From Parasphingopyxis marina (GTDB lineage: Bacteria; Pseudomonadota; Alphaproteobacteria; Sphingomonadales; Sphingomonadaceae): a stretch of 64,000 nt of DNA. Position 1 is the first letter of the stretch, and every line of letters begins with the position of its first letter. The position numbers and the translations under genes were made by a program. The stretch lies in the NCBI RefSeq assembly GCF_014237875.1, contig NZ_JACJVJ010000003.1:124001-188000 (forward strand), in the 5' to 3' direction. Shown here in pieces: positions 25,940 to 35,277 of the stretch. The notes below the pieces were generated by a model. It had not been told where the DNA came from and did not search any database. It saw only the letters and a program-made list of their open reading frames with translations.

Positions 25940-26713
25940 TCAGGTCGCGATGTGGAAGCCGCCATCGACCGAGAGATGCTGGCCGGTGACGTAGCTCGCC
26001 GCGTCGGTAAGGAAGAACCAGGTCGCAGGTGCCACTTCCGCGGGCGTCGCGAAGCGTCGGAGCGGAATCTGGGCCAGATAGCGGTCGCGGAACCGTTCGT
26101 TCCGGATCGTGTCCGTCATCGGCGTTTCGACGACGCCGTAGCAGATGCTGTTGACCGTGATGTTGTGCCGCGCCCATTCGCGCGCCGCGCTCATCGTCAA
26201 TCCGAGCACGCCGGATTTCGCCGCGCCGTAGTTGATCTGGCCGATCGTGCCGCGGCGCCCCGCATCGGACGAGATATTGGCGATGCGGCCGGGGGCGGGA
26301 TCGCCTTTTTCCGCCTTTTCGATGAGCGCGCGGCCCACGGCGCGCAGGCACAGAAAGGCGCCGGTGAGATTGACGTCGATCACCTGCTGCCAGTCTTCCA
26401 GCGTCATTTCGTGCGCCATCGCGGCGCGGACGATGCCGGCATTGTTGACCAGCCCGTGCAGGTCGCCGAACCGGGCGAACGTGTCCGTTACGACGGTGTC
26501 GACCTCGGCCTCCACCGCGACATTGGCGGCGGCGCATTCGAGGTTCGGATTGTCGATCTCAGCCTTGGTCTGTTCCAACACCTTGGCATTGATGTCGACG
26601 AGCATAATGTTGGCGCCGCGCTCGAGCCCGAATTCGGCAAGCGCCCGGCCCACGCCTTGCGCGCCGCCGGTGACGATATAGGTGCGGCCTTCTAGCCCGA
26701 AGGAATCGTTCAT
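25940..26713 (-). CDS. short-chain dehydrogenase/reductase (SDR)
   Basis: 257 residues. TGGAQGVG at 15-22, LVDIN after beta-2 (Asp, NAD-type), NNAG at 90-93, catalytic Ser149, Tyr162 and Lys166 (YGAAK), and the C-terminal GGFHIAT in the substrate-pocket region. Closest in look to 3-oxoacyl-ACP reductase/hydroxysteroid-dehydrogenase-type SDRs. It follows the thiolase gene by 32 bases on the same strand and may oxidise the hydroxyacyl-CoA that the thiolase then cleaves. Confidence 0.88.
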   Translation of the reverse strand: MNDSFGLEGRTYIVTGGAQGVGRALAEFGLERGANIMLVDINAKVLEQTKAEIDNPNLECAAANVAVEAEVDTVVTDTFARFGDLHGLVNNAGIVRAAMAHEMTLEDWQQVIDVNLTGAFLCLRAVGRALIEKAEKGDPAPGRIANISSDAGRRGTIGQINYGAAKSGVLGLTMSAAREWARHNITVNSICYGVVETPMTDTIRNERFRDRYLAQIPLRRFATPAEVAPATWFFLTDAASYVTGQHLSVDGGFHIAT

Positions 26714-26745
26714 CTCAGTCTCTCGTTTTTGAGGGGGGCGCGCGA

Positions 26746-27945
26746 TCAGCAGGTTCCGATGACGGAAATGCTGCAGACATTCTTATTGGGGAAGCCGCCC
26801 AGATTGTGGGTCAAGCCGAGCTTCGGAGCGTCGAGCTGGCGCTCGCCGGCCTTGCCGCGGAGTTGCTGGTATATTTCGTAGACCATCCGCAGCCCGGTGG
26901 CGCCGATCGGATGGCCGAAACATTTGAGGCCGCCGTCGATATTGCAGGGCACCTGGCCGTCGGCGTCGAACGTGCCGGCGAGCACCTCGCGCCAGCCATG
27001 GCCGACATCGGCGAGCCCCAGATCTTCCATCGTCACGAGCTCGGTGATCGAGAAACAGTCGTGCACCTCGATCAGGTCGAGCTCTTCGCGCGGGTTGGTG
27101 ATGCCGGCCTCGCGATAGGCGCGCTGCGAGGCAATACGCGTCGTCAGCGCATAGCTTCCGTCCCATTCGTCAAAGCCGATTTCGGAGCCGTTGCTGAGCG
27201 CGAGCTGCATCGACTTGACGGTCACGAGCGGGCCGTCGCCGCCGATTTTCTCGGCAATAGCGGGCGTGGTGACGATCGCGCAGGCCGATCCGTCGCTAAC
27301 CCCGCAGCAATCGAACAGGCCGAGCGGATAGGCGATCATCGGCGCCTTGAGAATCTTCTCCTTGTCGATGCGGCTGCGCAGATGCGCCTTGGGGTTCTTC
27401 GCGCCGTTCTCGTGGCTCTTCCACGAAACATGGGCCATGGCTTCCTTGAGCTGGTCCATTTCGATGCCATGGGCCGCGACATAGGCGCTCGCGAACTGGG
27501 CGAAGCTGCCCGGCGCGGTGATGCTGGGGAACCACAGGTCCTCGAACGTGCCCTTTGTGCGTTCGGGCAGGCCGCCATAGCCGGTGTCCTTGAGCTTCTC
27601 GACCCCCAGCGCTAGCGCGATGTCATAGGCGCCCGATGCCACACCGTAGACGGCACCGCGGAGCGCCTCGGTTCCGGTCGCACACATATTCTCGACGCGG
27701 GTCGCCGCGATGTTGGGGAGGCGCAGGGTCGAGGTCAGCGACAGAGCCGACTTGCCGGGCCCCTGATCGTCCGATGACAGGCCGTACCAGGCCGCCTCGA
27801 TCCGGTCGCGTTCGATATTCGCGTCGGTGAGGGCCTCGCCGAACGCTTCGACTATCAGGTCCTCGGCGCTGCAATCCCAGCGCTCGCCGAAGCGAGAACA
27901 GCCCATGCCCAATATGGCGACCTTGTCGCGAATGCCTTCAGCCAT
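26746..27945 (-). CDS. thiolase family protein (SCP-x type, Cys present)
   Basis: 399 residues from ATG 27945; the start overlaps the preceding gene by 8 bases and a longer upstream extension is low-complexity. VENMCATGTEALRG carries the acyl-accepting Cys (residue 88), HDCFSITE the second conserved His region, CFGHPIGATGLRM the catalytic His, and NVCSISVIG a C-terminal Cys. It looks catalytically complete, so thiolytic cleavage of a 3-oxoacyl-CoA is likely. Its partner gene encodes an HMG-CoA-synthase-like/DUF35 fusion, recalling the archaeal thiolase-HMGCS-DUF35 assembly. Confidence 0.9.
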   Translation of the reverse strand: MAEGIRDKVAILGMGCSRFGERWDCSAEDLIVEAFGEALTDANIERDRIEAAWYGLSSDDQGPGKSALSLTSTLRLPNIAATRVENMCATGTEALRGAVYGVASGAYDIALALGVEKLKDTGYGGLPERTKGTFEDLWFPSITAPGSFAQFASAYVAAHGIEMDQLKEAMAHVSWKSHENGAKNPKAHLRSRIDKEKILKAPMIAYPLGLFDCCGVSDGSACAIVTTPAIAEKIGGDGPLVTVKSMQLALSNGSEIGFDEWDGSYALTTRIASQRAYREAGITNPREELDLIEVHDCFSITELVTMEDLGLADVGHGWREVLAGTFDADGQVPCNIDGGLKCFGHPIGATGLRMVYEIYQQLRGKAGERQLDAPKLGLTHNLGGFPNKNVCSISVIGTC

Positions 27946-29461
27946 GGGAAGCCCCTTCCATTTCCTTGTCGGCGGTGGTGTGTGTCGAGAGCTCGCGCGG
28001 GGGGACGGCCTTCCAGCAATAGCGGCGGAAACCACGCCGATCGTCGACGTCCTTGAGGCGGAACTGCATCGCCAGGGGCGCGCCGACGGCGAGCTCGCTT
28101 GGCTCGAAATCGCTGAATTCGAGCATCGCGACACCGCCACCCGCGAAGCGGACGTTCCCGTACATGAGCGGTGGATTGAACGAGAGCGCCAGCCAGTCTT
28201 CGGTGAAGGATTTCACGGACGCCGGCTTGTCGGCGAAAGGCTCGGAAACCTGCGAATCCGTAGCCCGGCAACCGGGGTTCACGCACACTCGGCTTTTCGG
28301 GAATTGCGGCGTACCGCATGCCGTGCAGCGGCCGCCGATACACCCGGTTACGGTGTCGCGGTGGCGGAAAAAGGCCGATTGCGCCGTGCGGTTGTCGCGT
28401 TCGGCACGCATGCCCCAGTCCATCGAGACATGGCCGTTGAAGGAGAGGAAGCGGAGATAGTTCCCGTCCTCGACGCCGTCCGCCAGCATGGCATCCGCGC
28501 CGGTCATCCCGGACGCCCTGCCGATTGTGTCGGTTGCACGAAAGAGCAGGGCCTCGGCTCCCTGCCCATAGCCGAGGAGGAGAATGAACTCGCCCGGTGC
28601 CGCGGACTGGAGGGCCTTGGTCAGCAACAGCAGGGGATGGGCGGTGCCGGTATCGCCGCATTCGGCGTGAAGGTCTGGCGTCACCGCGCCCTCGGGGATA
28701 CCGCAATGTTTCGCTATCGTTCGCGCATTGCGGTTTCCGAGGCCCGCCGCGACGAAATGCGCGATGTTCTCGCCCCCGATCCCGGCATCTTCGATCAGGC
28801 CGCGGATGGGCCCGGGGACGATATGCAACAGCCCTGCGTCCCTCGCCCAGCGTTCCTCGAGTTGATAATCGAACTGGGCGTCTGACGAACGATAGTGGTC
28901 GGTGAAATCCACCGAAACGGCGCGGCGCGCCACAAACTCCGCGAGCGGATCGCCTTCGCCGACGACGATGGCGGCGGCCGCGTCGCCGATGCGAAGCTCT
29001 TGCGGGCCGCCCGGCCGCGTCAGGCGCTTGTCCGCGGCGACGACCAGCGTCTCGCCCGGGCGTTCGAGCGCCATGCGCAGCGCGCCGACGCCGGCCTTGA
29101 GCGATCCGCCCATATCGGCGGTGCAGGTGTTTTCGGACAGCGACGCGGCTTCGGCGATCACGCCGGCATTCTGGCGATCGGCGAACGGCATCGTGGTCGA
29201 GGCGAAGACGAGCATGTCCGGGGCGTTGTCTTCCGGGCGCTCGGCCAGCGCATACCGGGCCGCCGCCACGGCCATCGTCAGGCTGTCCTCGTCGTGCGAG
29301 CAGATCGCCTTGTGGCCGTGAGCGGTCGCGGCGAGGCCCGGATTGGCCCAACTGTTCGCCGAGCAGATCGTCCGTCGCGCCAGCCGGCGACGCGGAACAT
29401 AGGCGCCGAACGAAATGATTCCGCGTTGCTGCAATGCGATCTCCTGTGCGCTTTGGGCCAA
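27938..29461 (-). CDS. HMG-CoA synthase/KAS III-like protein fused to a DUF35 Zn-ribbon/OB domain
   Basis: 507 residues. Residues 1 to about 350 have the HMG-CoA-synthase-like thiolase fold (ISFGAYVPRRRLAR, DMGGSLKAGVGALRMAL, HAECGDTGTAHPLLLL). The C-terminus, from about 365, is DUF35: zinc ribbon CTACGTPQFPKSRVCVNPGC, then OB-fold strands. By eye the synthase nucleophile (Cys in ACKAGTAG-type motifs) is Leu in SLKAG, and the FHxP His is not found, so HMG-CoA synthesis is doubtful. It overlaps the thiolase gene by 8 bases and probably forms a complex with it, as scaffold, lyase or acyl-transfer partner. Confidence 0.83.
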   Translation of the reverse strand: MAQSAQEIALQQRGIISFGAYVPRRRLARRTICSANSWANPGLAATAHGHKAICSHDEDSLTMAVAAARYALAERPEDNAPDMLVFASTTMPFADRQNAGVIAEAASLSENTCTADMGGSLKAGVGALRMALERPGETLVVAADKRLTRPGGPQELRIGDAAAAIVVGEGDPLAEFVARRAVSVDFTDHYRSSDAQFDYQLEERWARDAGLLHIVPGPIRGLIEDAGIGGENIAHFVAAGLGNRNARTIAKHCGIPEGAVTPDLHAECGDTGTAHPLLLLTKALQSAAPGEFILLLGYGQGAEALLFRATDTIGRASGMTGADAMLADGVEDGNYLRFLSFNGHVSMDWGMRAERDNRTAQSAFFRHRDTVTGCIGGRCTACGTPQFPKSRVCVNPGCRATDSQVSEPFADKPASVKSFTEDWLALSFNPPLMYGNVRFAGGGVAMLEFSDFEPSELAVGAPLAMQFRLKDVDDRRGFRRYCWKAVPPRELSTHTTADKEMEGASHG

Positions 29462-29950
29462 ATCGCGCAGGGCCCGGATTTTCGTCTCGGGCCGGTCGCG
29501 GCGATGAATGGCCTTGCTCGCTAAACCGAGCCCGGCTCAGCTTGAACTCGCATCGATACGCATTGGCGCGGCCGTGTTCGGCGCGCCGTTGTCGCCGAAT
29601 TCCCGTTCCAAATTGTTGTGATCGCCACCCCGGCCGGCGCCTTGCGCGAGAGCGCATAGCAATCGTCGAACGACTGCGTCGTCGGAGCCGCGGGCGAGCG
29701 GATGTCGACGCTATGATCCGCGTTCCGACGACGTATATGAATGTCGGGCGCCAGGATGAGAATGAACGCCCTTGCGATGGCGCGATTTTCCCGGAAGCCG
29801 GGAGGTTCGAAGAGAAGATTTCTACATGAGCGTTATATGAGCATGAACGAGTGGCTTTTGAAATCTCATGCCGGTCTAAAACTCCGCATCCCGCAGTTGC
29901 TCTAAGAAAAATTTCAAAGCAAAAAAATTCCGGGAGGGGAGATCGCTACT
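29462..29950. other. 489-base divergent intergenic region with promoters
   Basis: It separates the leftward HMGS-like/thiolase/SDR genes from the rightward TonB receptor. No convincing gene: the short frames are Arg-rich and motif-free. The last 80 bases (about 29870-29940) are clearly AT-richer, as expected for a promoter and leader, and end with GGGAGGGG ten bases before the receptor ATG. I found no unambiguous -35/-10 pair. A small CCCGG-AAG-CCGGG dyad lies near 29801. Confidence 0.5.
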
Positions 29951-32419
29951 ATGGGCTATCAAGGAAATTGCGCTATCGGCCGCAAGAGCGTTCGGCGCGG
30001 CTCGTGCTCGTCCAAGGCATTCATCCTGGCACTGGGCCTGGGTTTCGGCCTCGCGCCGCAGTCTGCGCTGGCCAATGACGAGGCGCAGGCCGGTAATCAG
30101 GGGCAGAACGCAGGAGCCGGCCCGCCGGTCGCCGCCGATGCCGGTCAGGACATCGGCCTGGGCGCGATCGTCGTCACCGCGAGGCGAGTGTCGGAGCTTC
30201 TCCAGGAATCGCCTGTCGCCGTAACCGCAATGAGCGGGGAGGAACTGGAATCCCGCTCTCTCAGAAACATCACGGACATCGGTGGCACTGTCCCCAACCT
30301 TACGCTGACCGGCGGTGCGCCCAATGGCGGCGGCAGCAACAGCAGCGTCATCTTCATCAGGGGCGTCGGACAGACCGACTTCCTTCCCACCACCGATTCC
30401 GGCGTGGCGATCTACGTGGACGGCGTGAATTTCTCCCGCTCGGTCGGATCGGTGGTCGACCTGCTCGATCTCGAGCGTCTGGAAGTCTTGCGAGGGCCGC
30501 AGGGCACGCTGTTCGGGCGCAATACGATCGGCGGCGTGATCAACCTCGTGTCCTCCCGGCCGCGCAGCGAACTGGGGGGCTATGTCGAAGCGACGATCGG
30601 CAATTACGATCGCACCGATTTCAGAACCGTTCTCGACATCCCGATGGCCTCCAATCTCAACAGCCGGTTTGCGGTGTCGTACAACCGGCGCGACGGCTAC
30701 GCCGATGTGAGGGCGTGGGATTTCGCGACGTCGACGCCGGGCAGGGTCGTCGATGATCGCGGCGACCAGAACCGGCTGTCGGTGCGCGCCATTTTCGACT
30801 GGCAGGCCAGCGACAATTTCAACGCGACCCTGGCGATGGACTATGCCCATTCGCGCGAAAATCCCGCTCCGGTGAACTTGCTCGAATATACCGGCGGTCC
30901 GAAGCCGGTTCCGGCGCTGGGCGACCTGTGGAATGGTCTGGTCGGAATCCCCAACGGCACGCCGATGAGCACGGCGTTCATCTCGGACGACGTGGACACG
31001 ACGTTCGGGATACAGAATGCGGTGAACGATCTCGATCAGGGCGGCGTGGCGCTCACGCTCGAACTCGACGTCGGAGCCGCGACGCTCAAATCGATATCGA
31101 GCTATCGGGTTGTCGACGCGCTGTTCGGCCGCGACGGCGACGGCTCACCGATCGACTGGCAAAGCACGCTCAACGATCAGCATAACGAGCAGCTCAGCCA
31201 GGAATTCAGTATCGCTGGCACGGGCTTCGACGATCGCCTGACCTGGACCGCAGGTCTATTCTATCTCAACGAAGACAATACCGATCGCAACCACATCATC
31301 GTCACGCCGGGCCTCTATTCCGCGCTGGAGGCGCTGCCCGGCCAGTTGCCCAATCCGGTCAACACCAGCTGTGCGCCGCCCTGGATCGCGCCCGGCTGTC
31401 CTGGCAACCCGATCAACGTGTCTCTCGACATCGATCTTGCAGCCTACAACAGGGTGCAGAGCGAAAGCTACGGGATCTTCGGCCAGGCGAGCTTCTCCCT
31501 GACCGACGCACTGAGGCTGACCGTGGGCATGCGGTATTCCTACGACAAGAAGGATTATACGCTCGAACACCGTCGTCAGGTCAGCAACACCTTCGTCGTT
31601 CCGCTGACCAATCTGAACGACAGTTGGGACGCGTTCACGCCGATGGTCAGTCTCGACTATCAGGTGACCGACGACCTGCTTTTGTACGGGTCCTTCGCCA
31701 GCGGCTACAAGAGCGGCGGGTTCAACGGCCGGCCCCTCAGCGCGGCGGAAGCGCAGTCATTCGACCCCGAATATGTCGATTCGTTCGAAGTCGGTTTCAA
31801 GTCACAATGGTTCGACAATCGCCTGCGTTTGAACGTGGCGGCGTTTCTGAGCCGCTATAAGGACATGCAGTTCAGCGCGAATGTCTTCAATCCGGATACC
31901 GGCAACCTCGAACTCATCATCGACAATGTGGGCAGGGCCGATATCACCGGCGTCGAAGTCGAGCTGGAGGCAAGGCCCGTGCCGGCGCTGTCGATCCGGG
32001 GCTCCTTGGGCTACACGCACTTCAACATCACGGACCTGACCGCGGACGTGCCGGGCGTGACCGCCGATTCGCAGCAGCCCTTCACCCCGCGCTGGACCGG
32101 CAGCTTGGGCGTCGCCTATGACTGGGCGATCGGCGACGGCAATCTGAACACGCGGATCGACTGGACGTATCAGTCCGACAGTTTCGCGGACATCCAGAAT
32201 ACGCCCTCGCTCGTGCACCAGGCGTCCAATCTATTCAACGCGCGGATGACGTACACGCCGCCCGACGAGAATTGGGATTTCTCGGTCTGGGTGACCAACC
32301 TGACCAATGAACGATTTGTCGCGACCGGCGTGCAGACGCTGGACAGCTTCGGGCATGTGGAAGGGACCTACAATCCGCCTCGGATGTGGGGCCTGACCGT
32401 GCGACGGCAAATTTACTAG
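29951..32419 (+). CDS. TonB-dependent outer-membrane receptor
   Basis: 822 residues. A signal peptide (basic start, hydrophobic AFILALGLGFGLAPQ, cleavage after SALA) precedes a TonB-box-like IVVTARR and the plug domain (SPVAVTAMSGEELESRSL, GVGQTDFLPTTDSGVAIYVDGV, LEVLRGPQGTLFGRNTIGG). The remainder is a 22-strand barrel ending VRRQIY, an outer-membrane terminal aromatic. Such receptors import large hydrophobic or complexed substrates; in estrogen degraders a receptor of this class (EdcT) lies in the catabolic cluster. Substrate inferred from position only. Ribosome site GGGAGGGG. Confidence 0.92.
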   Translation: MGYQGNCAIGRKSVRRGSCSSKAFILALGLGFGLAPQSALANDEAQAGNQGQNAGAGPPVAADAGQDIGLGAIVVTARRVSELLQESPVAVTAMSGEELESRSLRNITDIGGTVPNLTLTGGAPNGGGSNSSVIFIRGVGQTDFLPTTDSGVAIYVDGVNFSRSVGSVVDLLDLERLEVLRGPQGTLFGRNTIGGVINLVSSRPRSELGGYVEATIGNYDRTDFRTVLDIPMASNLNSRFAVSYNRRDGYADVRAWDFATSTPGRVVDDRGDQNRLSVRAIFDWQASDNFNATLAMDYAHSRENPAPVNLLEYTGGPKPVPALGDLWNGLVGIPNGTPMSTAFISDDVDTTFGIQNAVNDLDQGGVALTLELDVGAATLKSISSYRVVDALFGRDGDGSPIDWQSTLNDQHNEQLSQEFSIAGTGFDDRLTWTAGLFYLNEDNTDRNHIIVTPGLYSALEALPGQLPNPVNTSCAPPWIAPGCPGNPINVSLDIDLAAYNRVQSESYGIFGQASFSLTDALRLTVGMRYSYDKKDYTLEHRRQVSNTFVVPLTNLNDSWDAFTPMVSLDYQVTDDLLLYGSFASGYKSGGFNGRPLSAAEAQSFDPEYVDSFEVGFKSQWFDNRLRLNVAAFLSRYKDMQFSANVFNPDTGNLELIIDNVGRADITGVEVELEARPVPALSIRGSLGYTHFNITDLTADVPGVTADSQQPFTPRWTGSLGVAYDWAIGDGNLNTRIDWTYQSDSFADIQNTPSLVHQASNLFNARMTYTPPDENWDFSVWVTNLTNERFVATGVQTLDSFGHVEGTYNPPRMWGLTVRRQIY

Positions 32420-32528
32420 GGTGAGACTTGGCGCGAAAGCATGCCCTCGCCTTGGAGAGGTCGTTGATTGAAGCAGGGAGAATCCGAAAAACGCGCAGCA
32501 CAGGCCTTGCCGCCGCAGCGATGGATAT

Positions 32529-32562
32529 TGACGGGCCCGCTATCGAGATAGCCGGCCCGTCA
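32529..32562 (+). terminator. long imperfect hairpin after the TonB receptor
   Basis: TGACGGGCC (32529-32537) pairs with GGCCCGTCA (32554-32562); inside, after one C-C mismatch, GCTAT pairs with ATAGC around a CGAG loop, giving 14 pairs. It lies 110 bases after the receptor stop. No clear U-run follows, so it may be a terminator, a processing or stability element, or an attenuator before the DUF7064 operon. Confidence 0.5.
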
Positions 32563-32715
32563 TGTTCGCATATCGCGGGGGACTGGAGACGCTCACGACC
32601 TTATTCCTTGGCGCACCATCGACGGCTATTGCGCACTCCGGCGCCCGGCCACGGCGATACGGCGCCCCCCCCCTCCGCCCCGATCCGGGTCCCCGATCAC
32701 GAAAAGGAAGTCCGC

Positions 32716-33777
32716 ATGATTGAGAACAAGCTTTTGAATCCGTCCAATGTCGATCCCGTCATGGAACTGCCCCATGCCGCGCAGGACATCCCGCTGTGGA
32801 CCGAATATTGCTATTTCTTCGGCTACGATCCGGAAGCGCAGATGGGGGTTTCGATCCACGCCGGCAGGGAACCGTCGGATACGAGCATCTGGCGCGCGAC
32901 GATCTCGATCTACCTGCCGGGCGAGAACCTGCTCGTTGCGAAATATTGCGGCCGCGACGGGCATGCGCGCGGTGCCGGCGCCGGCCCGCTTCGCGTCACC
33001 TGCGTGGAGCCGATGCGCCTTTGGACGGTGGAGTTCGACGGCCTGTGCCAGGCGACCACCCGATCCGCTTCCACGAACGCAGCCCATCCCGATTCGCCCA
33101 GCGAACTCGTCAAATTCTTCCTGACGTTCGAGGGCGCGGCGCCGTTCTGGGACATGAACGCGCTCATGCAGAACCAGAGCTGGGCGTCCTATCACTGGGA
33201 ACAGATCTGCAGCATTAAGGGGCAGCTGACGGTCGGCGGGAAGACGACAAACATTTCGGCGATGGGCGTGCGCGACCATTCCAGCGGTCCGCGCGACTAT
33301 GGCCCGCTGCTTTCGAATTTCTGGGTGAACGCGTTGTTCCCGGACGGTGCGGCGCTGCACGGCGTCAATAGCCGCTGCGAAGAGGAAGGCACCGAAATCA
33401 GGATGGGCTACATCTTCCGCAATGACGGCTCGCCGCTCGAAAATTGCGAGCTCGTCGAATTGCCGCACGTCTGTACGCTGGATACGCCCGCCGGCAGCGT
33501 AGCCAGGGATCCGCTTACCGATCCCGACGTGCGGAAGTTTCGTTTCGTTCTCAATACGAAGGACGGGCTCGAGGAAGTGGAGGGCGAATTGCTGCACACC
33601 GCTTCGACGACCTATCTTTCGCCCAATGACGAGCTGCTCGGCACCGATTTCACCCAGCTGACCAAGGGGCAGCCCAAGGCCTCCCAGCTTGCCGAATCGC
33701 CGGCGCGTTTTACCTGGCGCGGGCAGACGGGCTATGGTGGCGTTGAGCGGATCGCTCGTCTCGTGGCACTCAAATAG
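32716..33777 (+). CDS. DUF7064/CrtC-AttH-like lipocalin-fold protein
   Basis: 353 residues from ATG 32716 (AAAGGAAG just upstream); a longer frame runs back to 32428 but is low-complexity. It shows a beta-rich pattern with a conserved-looking MGVRDHSSGPRDYGPLLSNFWVNALFPDG segment, similar in style to hydroxyneurosporene-synthase/AttH-type proteins. No signal peptide. Enzymatic activity in this family is not established. It is followed after nine bases by an APH-type kinase; the same pair recurs at 39341-41481 in the opposite gene order, so the two proteins probably work together. Confidence 0.72.
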   Translation: MIENKLLNPSNVDPVMELPHAAQDIPLWTEYCYFFGYDPEAQMGVSIHAGREPSDTSIWRATISIYLPGENLLVAKYCGRDGHARGAGAGPLRVTCVEPMRLWTVEFDGLCQATTRSASTNAAHPDSPSELVKFFLTFEGAAPFWDMNALMQNQSWASYHWEQICSIKGQLTVGGKTTNISAMGVRDHSSGPRDYGPLLSNFWVNALFPDGAALHGVNSRCEEEGTEIRMGYIFRNDGSPLENCELVELPHVCTLDTPAGSVARDPLTDPDVRKFRFVLNTKDGLEEVEGELLHTASTTYLSPNDELLGTDFTQLTKGQPKASQLAESPARFTWRGQTGYGGVERIARLVALK

Positions 33778-33786
33778 GCGGATATC

Positions 33787-35277
33787 TTGTTCCCGAATAT
33801 CAGCACCTATCTCCGGGGGATCGGCAGGGAGTTGCTGCAGATCGCGGACCGCGCCGAAAAGGCGGAGGACGCATCGAGCGCCGTCATGCAGCGGCGCATG
33901 GCGGAAACGCTGGTCAACCTCGTCGTGTATCAGGAACGCGGCGCCGAACTCGGTTCCACGGTCGCCCCGCGCCTGCTGGATCTGCTCGAAGAGATCGCCG
34001 GGCGTATGAAGGCGCTCTCGCTCGACGTGCCCGCCGGTGCGGCCGACCTGCTTTCGGGGAAGCGGACGGTCCCGGACGGCGGAAATCCGCTTCTCCTGTG
34101 TGAAGATGCCAGCGGCGCGATCGTCGAATGCCTCGCTGCGATCGGCGAGCGGAACTCGGATCCCGAGATTGCCGCGCTCGGCGAATGGGCGGGACAAGCC
34201 GCGAGCGCCGCCGAAGAAGAGGCGCGCGCCGCACGGTTCGAGGCTGCCGGAGCCGAACGCGCCGCCATGCCCGGCCTCGCCGATACGGCGGATAATGCCT
34301 CGATCACCGATGCGGTGCTTACCGCCTATCTGAAGGGGCAAGTGCCCGAATGCCCCGATATCCGGGCCGTCGATGTCAGGCGGCATGTCGGGATCAACAC
34401 GAAGGAAATATTCTTCTTCGAGACGGCGGGCTGCCCGGACTGGCCCGAACAGGCCGTTTTGCGCCGCAACGGGGAGATCGACACCGTCGGCAATATCGTC
34501 GCCGACGAGATCGAGCTGCTGGAATTCCTTTATGCCGCCGGCGTCAGGATCGCCCGGCCCTTGCTCGCGGAAACCGACAGCCCGTTGATAGAACGCGCCT
34601 TCGTCATTTCCGAACGCGTGTCTGGCGGGACGCTGGATCTGGCGGCCCCGGGCAGGGATGCCACGCCCGCGGCGCTGGAGCTGGCGAGGCATCTGGGCAA
34701 GCTGCACTGTCTCGGCGCGAAGGGCATTCCCGAGTGCTATCGGCTCTATGGCGACGATGCGGAAGAGCGCACGCTCGCCATGGTCGACCGATTCTACCGC
34801 ATGACCAAGGCCGCTGAATTCCAGCCTTCGCTCACCCAGGAAGCCGCCTTTGCCTGGCTGCGCGCGAATGTCGGCAGGATCGGACCGCAGACGGTGCTGG
34901 CGCATGGCGATTTCGATTTCCGCAACGTCCTGTTCGACGGCGACAGGCTCAGCGCGATCCTGGATTGGGAGCTCGCGCATGTCGGGCATCCGGCCGAGGA
35001 TCTCGGTTATTGTCGCCCGCAGGTCGAGGCGATCATGGACTGGCAGGAATTTCTCGATGCCTATTACAAACATGGCGGCGTCGAGGTGCGCGACGAGGAA
35101 GTGCGTTATTTCGAAATCTATGGCGACGTGTTCCGCCTGTCGACGATGTACCCGGCGACCGCGAACTACCTGTCGGGCGAGAGTACCAGTTTCTTGATGG
35201 GGACGCTGGCGCTGATCGAATTCCAAGCCTTGATGAGCCGCCTGGCGAGTTTCTTGCAGCGCGAAGCCGGAATTTAG
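33787..35277 (+). CDS. APH/ACAD10-type phosphotransferase with extra N-terminal helical domain
   Basis: 496 residues. The C-terminal kinase domain has HGDFDFRNVL (His near 373, catalytic Asp in HGD) and ILDWELAHVG (metal Asp near 393), as in aminoglycoside-phosphotransferase-like small-molecule kinases. About 170 N-terminal residues form a helical, Ala/Glu-rich extension absent from the paralogue at 39341. TTG is the first possible start. In levulinate catabolism (LvaA) and in ACAD10/11 such kinases phosphorylate 4-hydroxyacyl-CoA before a dehydrogenase-like enzyme removes the phosphate; the next gene is an acyl-CoA dehydrogenase. Substrate inferred. Confidence 0.85.
   Translation: MFPNISTYLRGIGRELLQIADRAEKAEDASSAVMQRRMAETLVNLVVYQERGAELGSTVAPRLLDLLEEIAGRMKALSLDVPAGAADLLSGKRTVPDGGNPLLLCEDASGAIVECLAAIGERNSDPEIAALGEWAGQAASAAEEEARAARFEAAGAERAAMPGLADTADNASITDAVLTAYLKGQVPECPDIRAVDVRRHVGINTKEIFFFETAGCPDWPEQAVLRRNGEIDTVGNIVADEIELLEFLYAAGVRIARPLLAETDSPLIERAFVISERVSGGTLDLAAPGRDATPAALELARHLGKLHCLGAKGIPECYRLYGDDAEERTLAMVDRFYRMTKAAEFQPSLTQEAAFAWLRANVGRIGPQTVLAHGDFDFRNVLFDGDRLSAILDWELAHVGHPAEDLGYCRPQVEAIMDWQEFLDAYYKHGGVEVRDEEVRYFEIYGDVFRLSTMYPATANYLSGESTSFLMGTLALIEFQALMSRLASFLQREAGI

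Noticed and set aside
29434-29829. 131-codon plus-strand frame in the divergent region
   Set aside because: Overlaps the start of the HMGS-like gene, Arg-rich, no ribosome site or motif.
32626-35226. 866-codon open frame on the minus strand
   Set aside because: Antisense of the DUF7064 and kinase genes, Arg/His/Asp-rich and without motifs; an effect of third-position GC bias.
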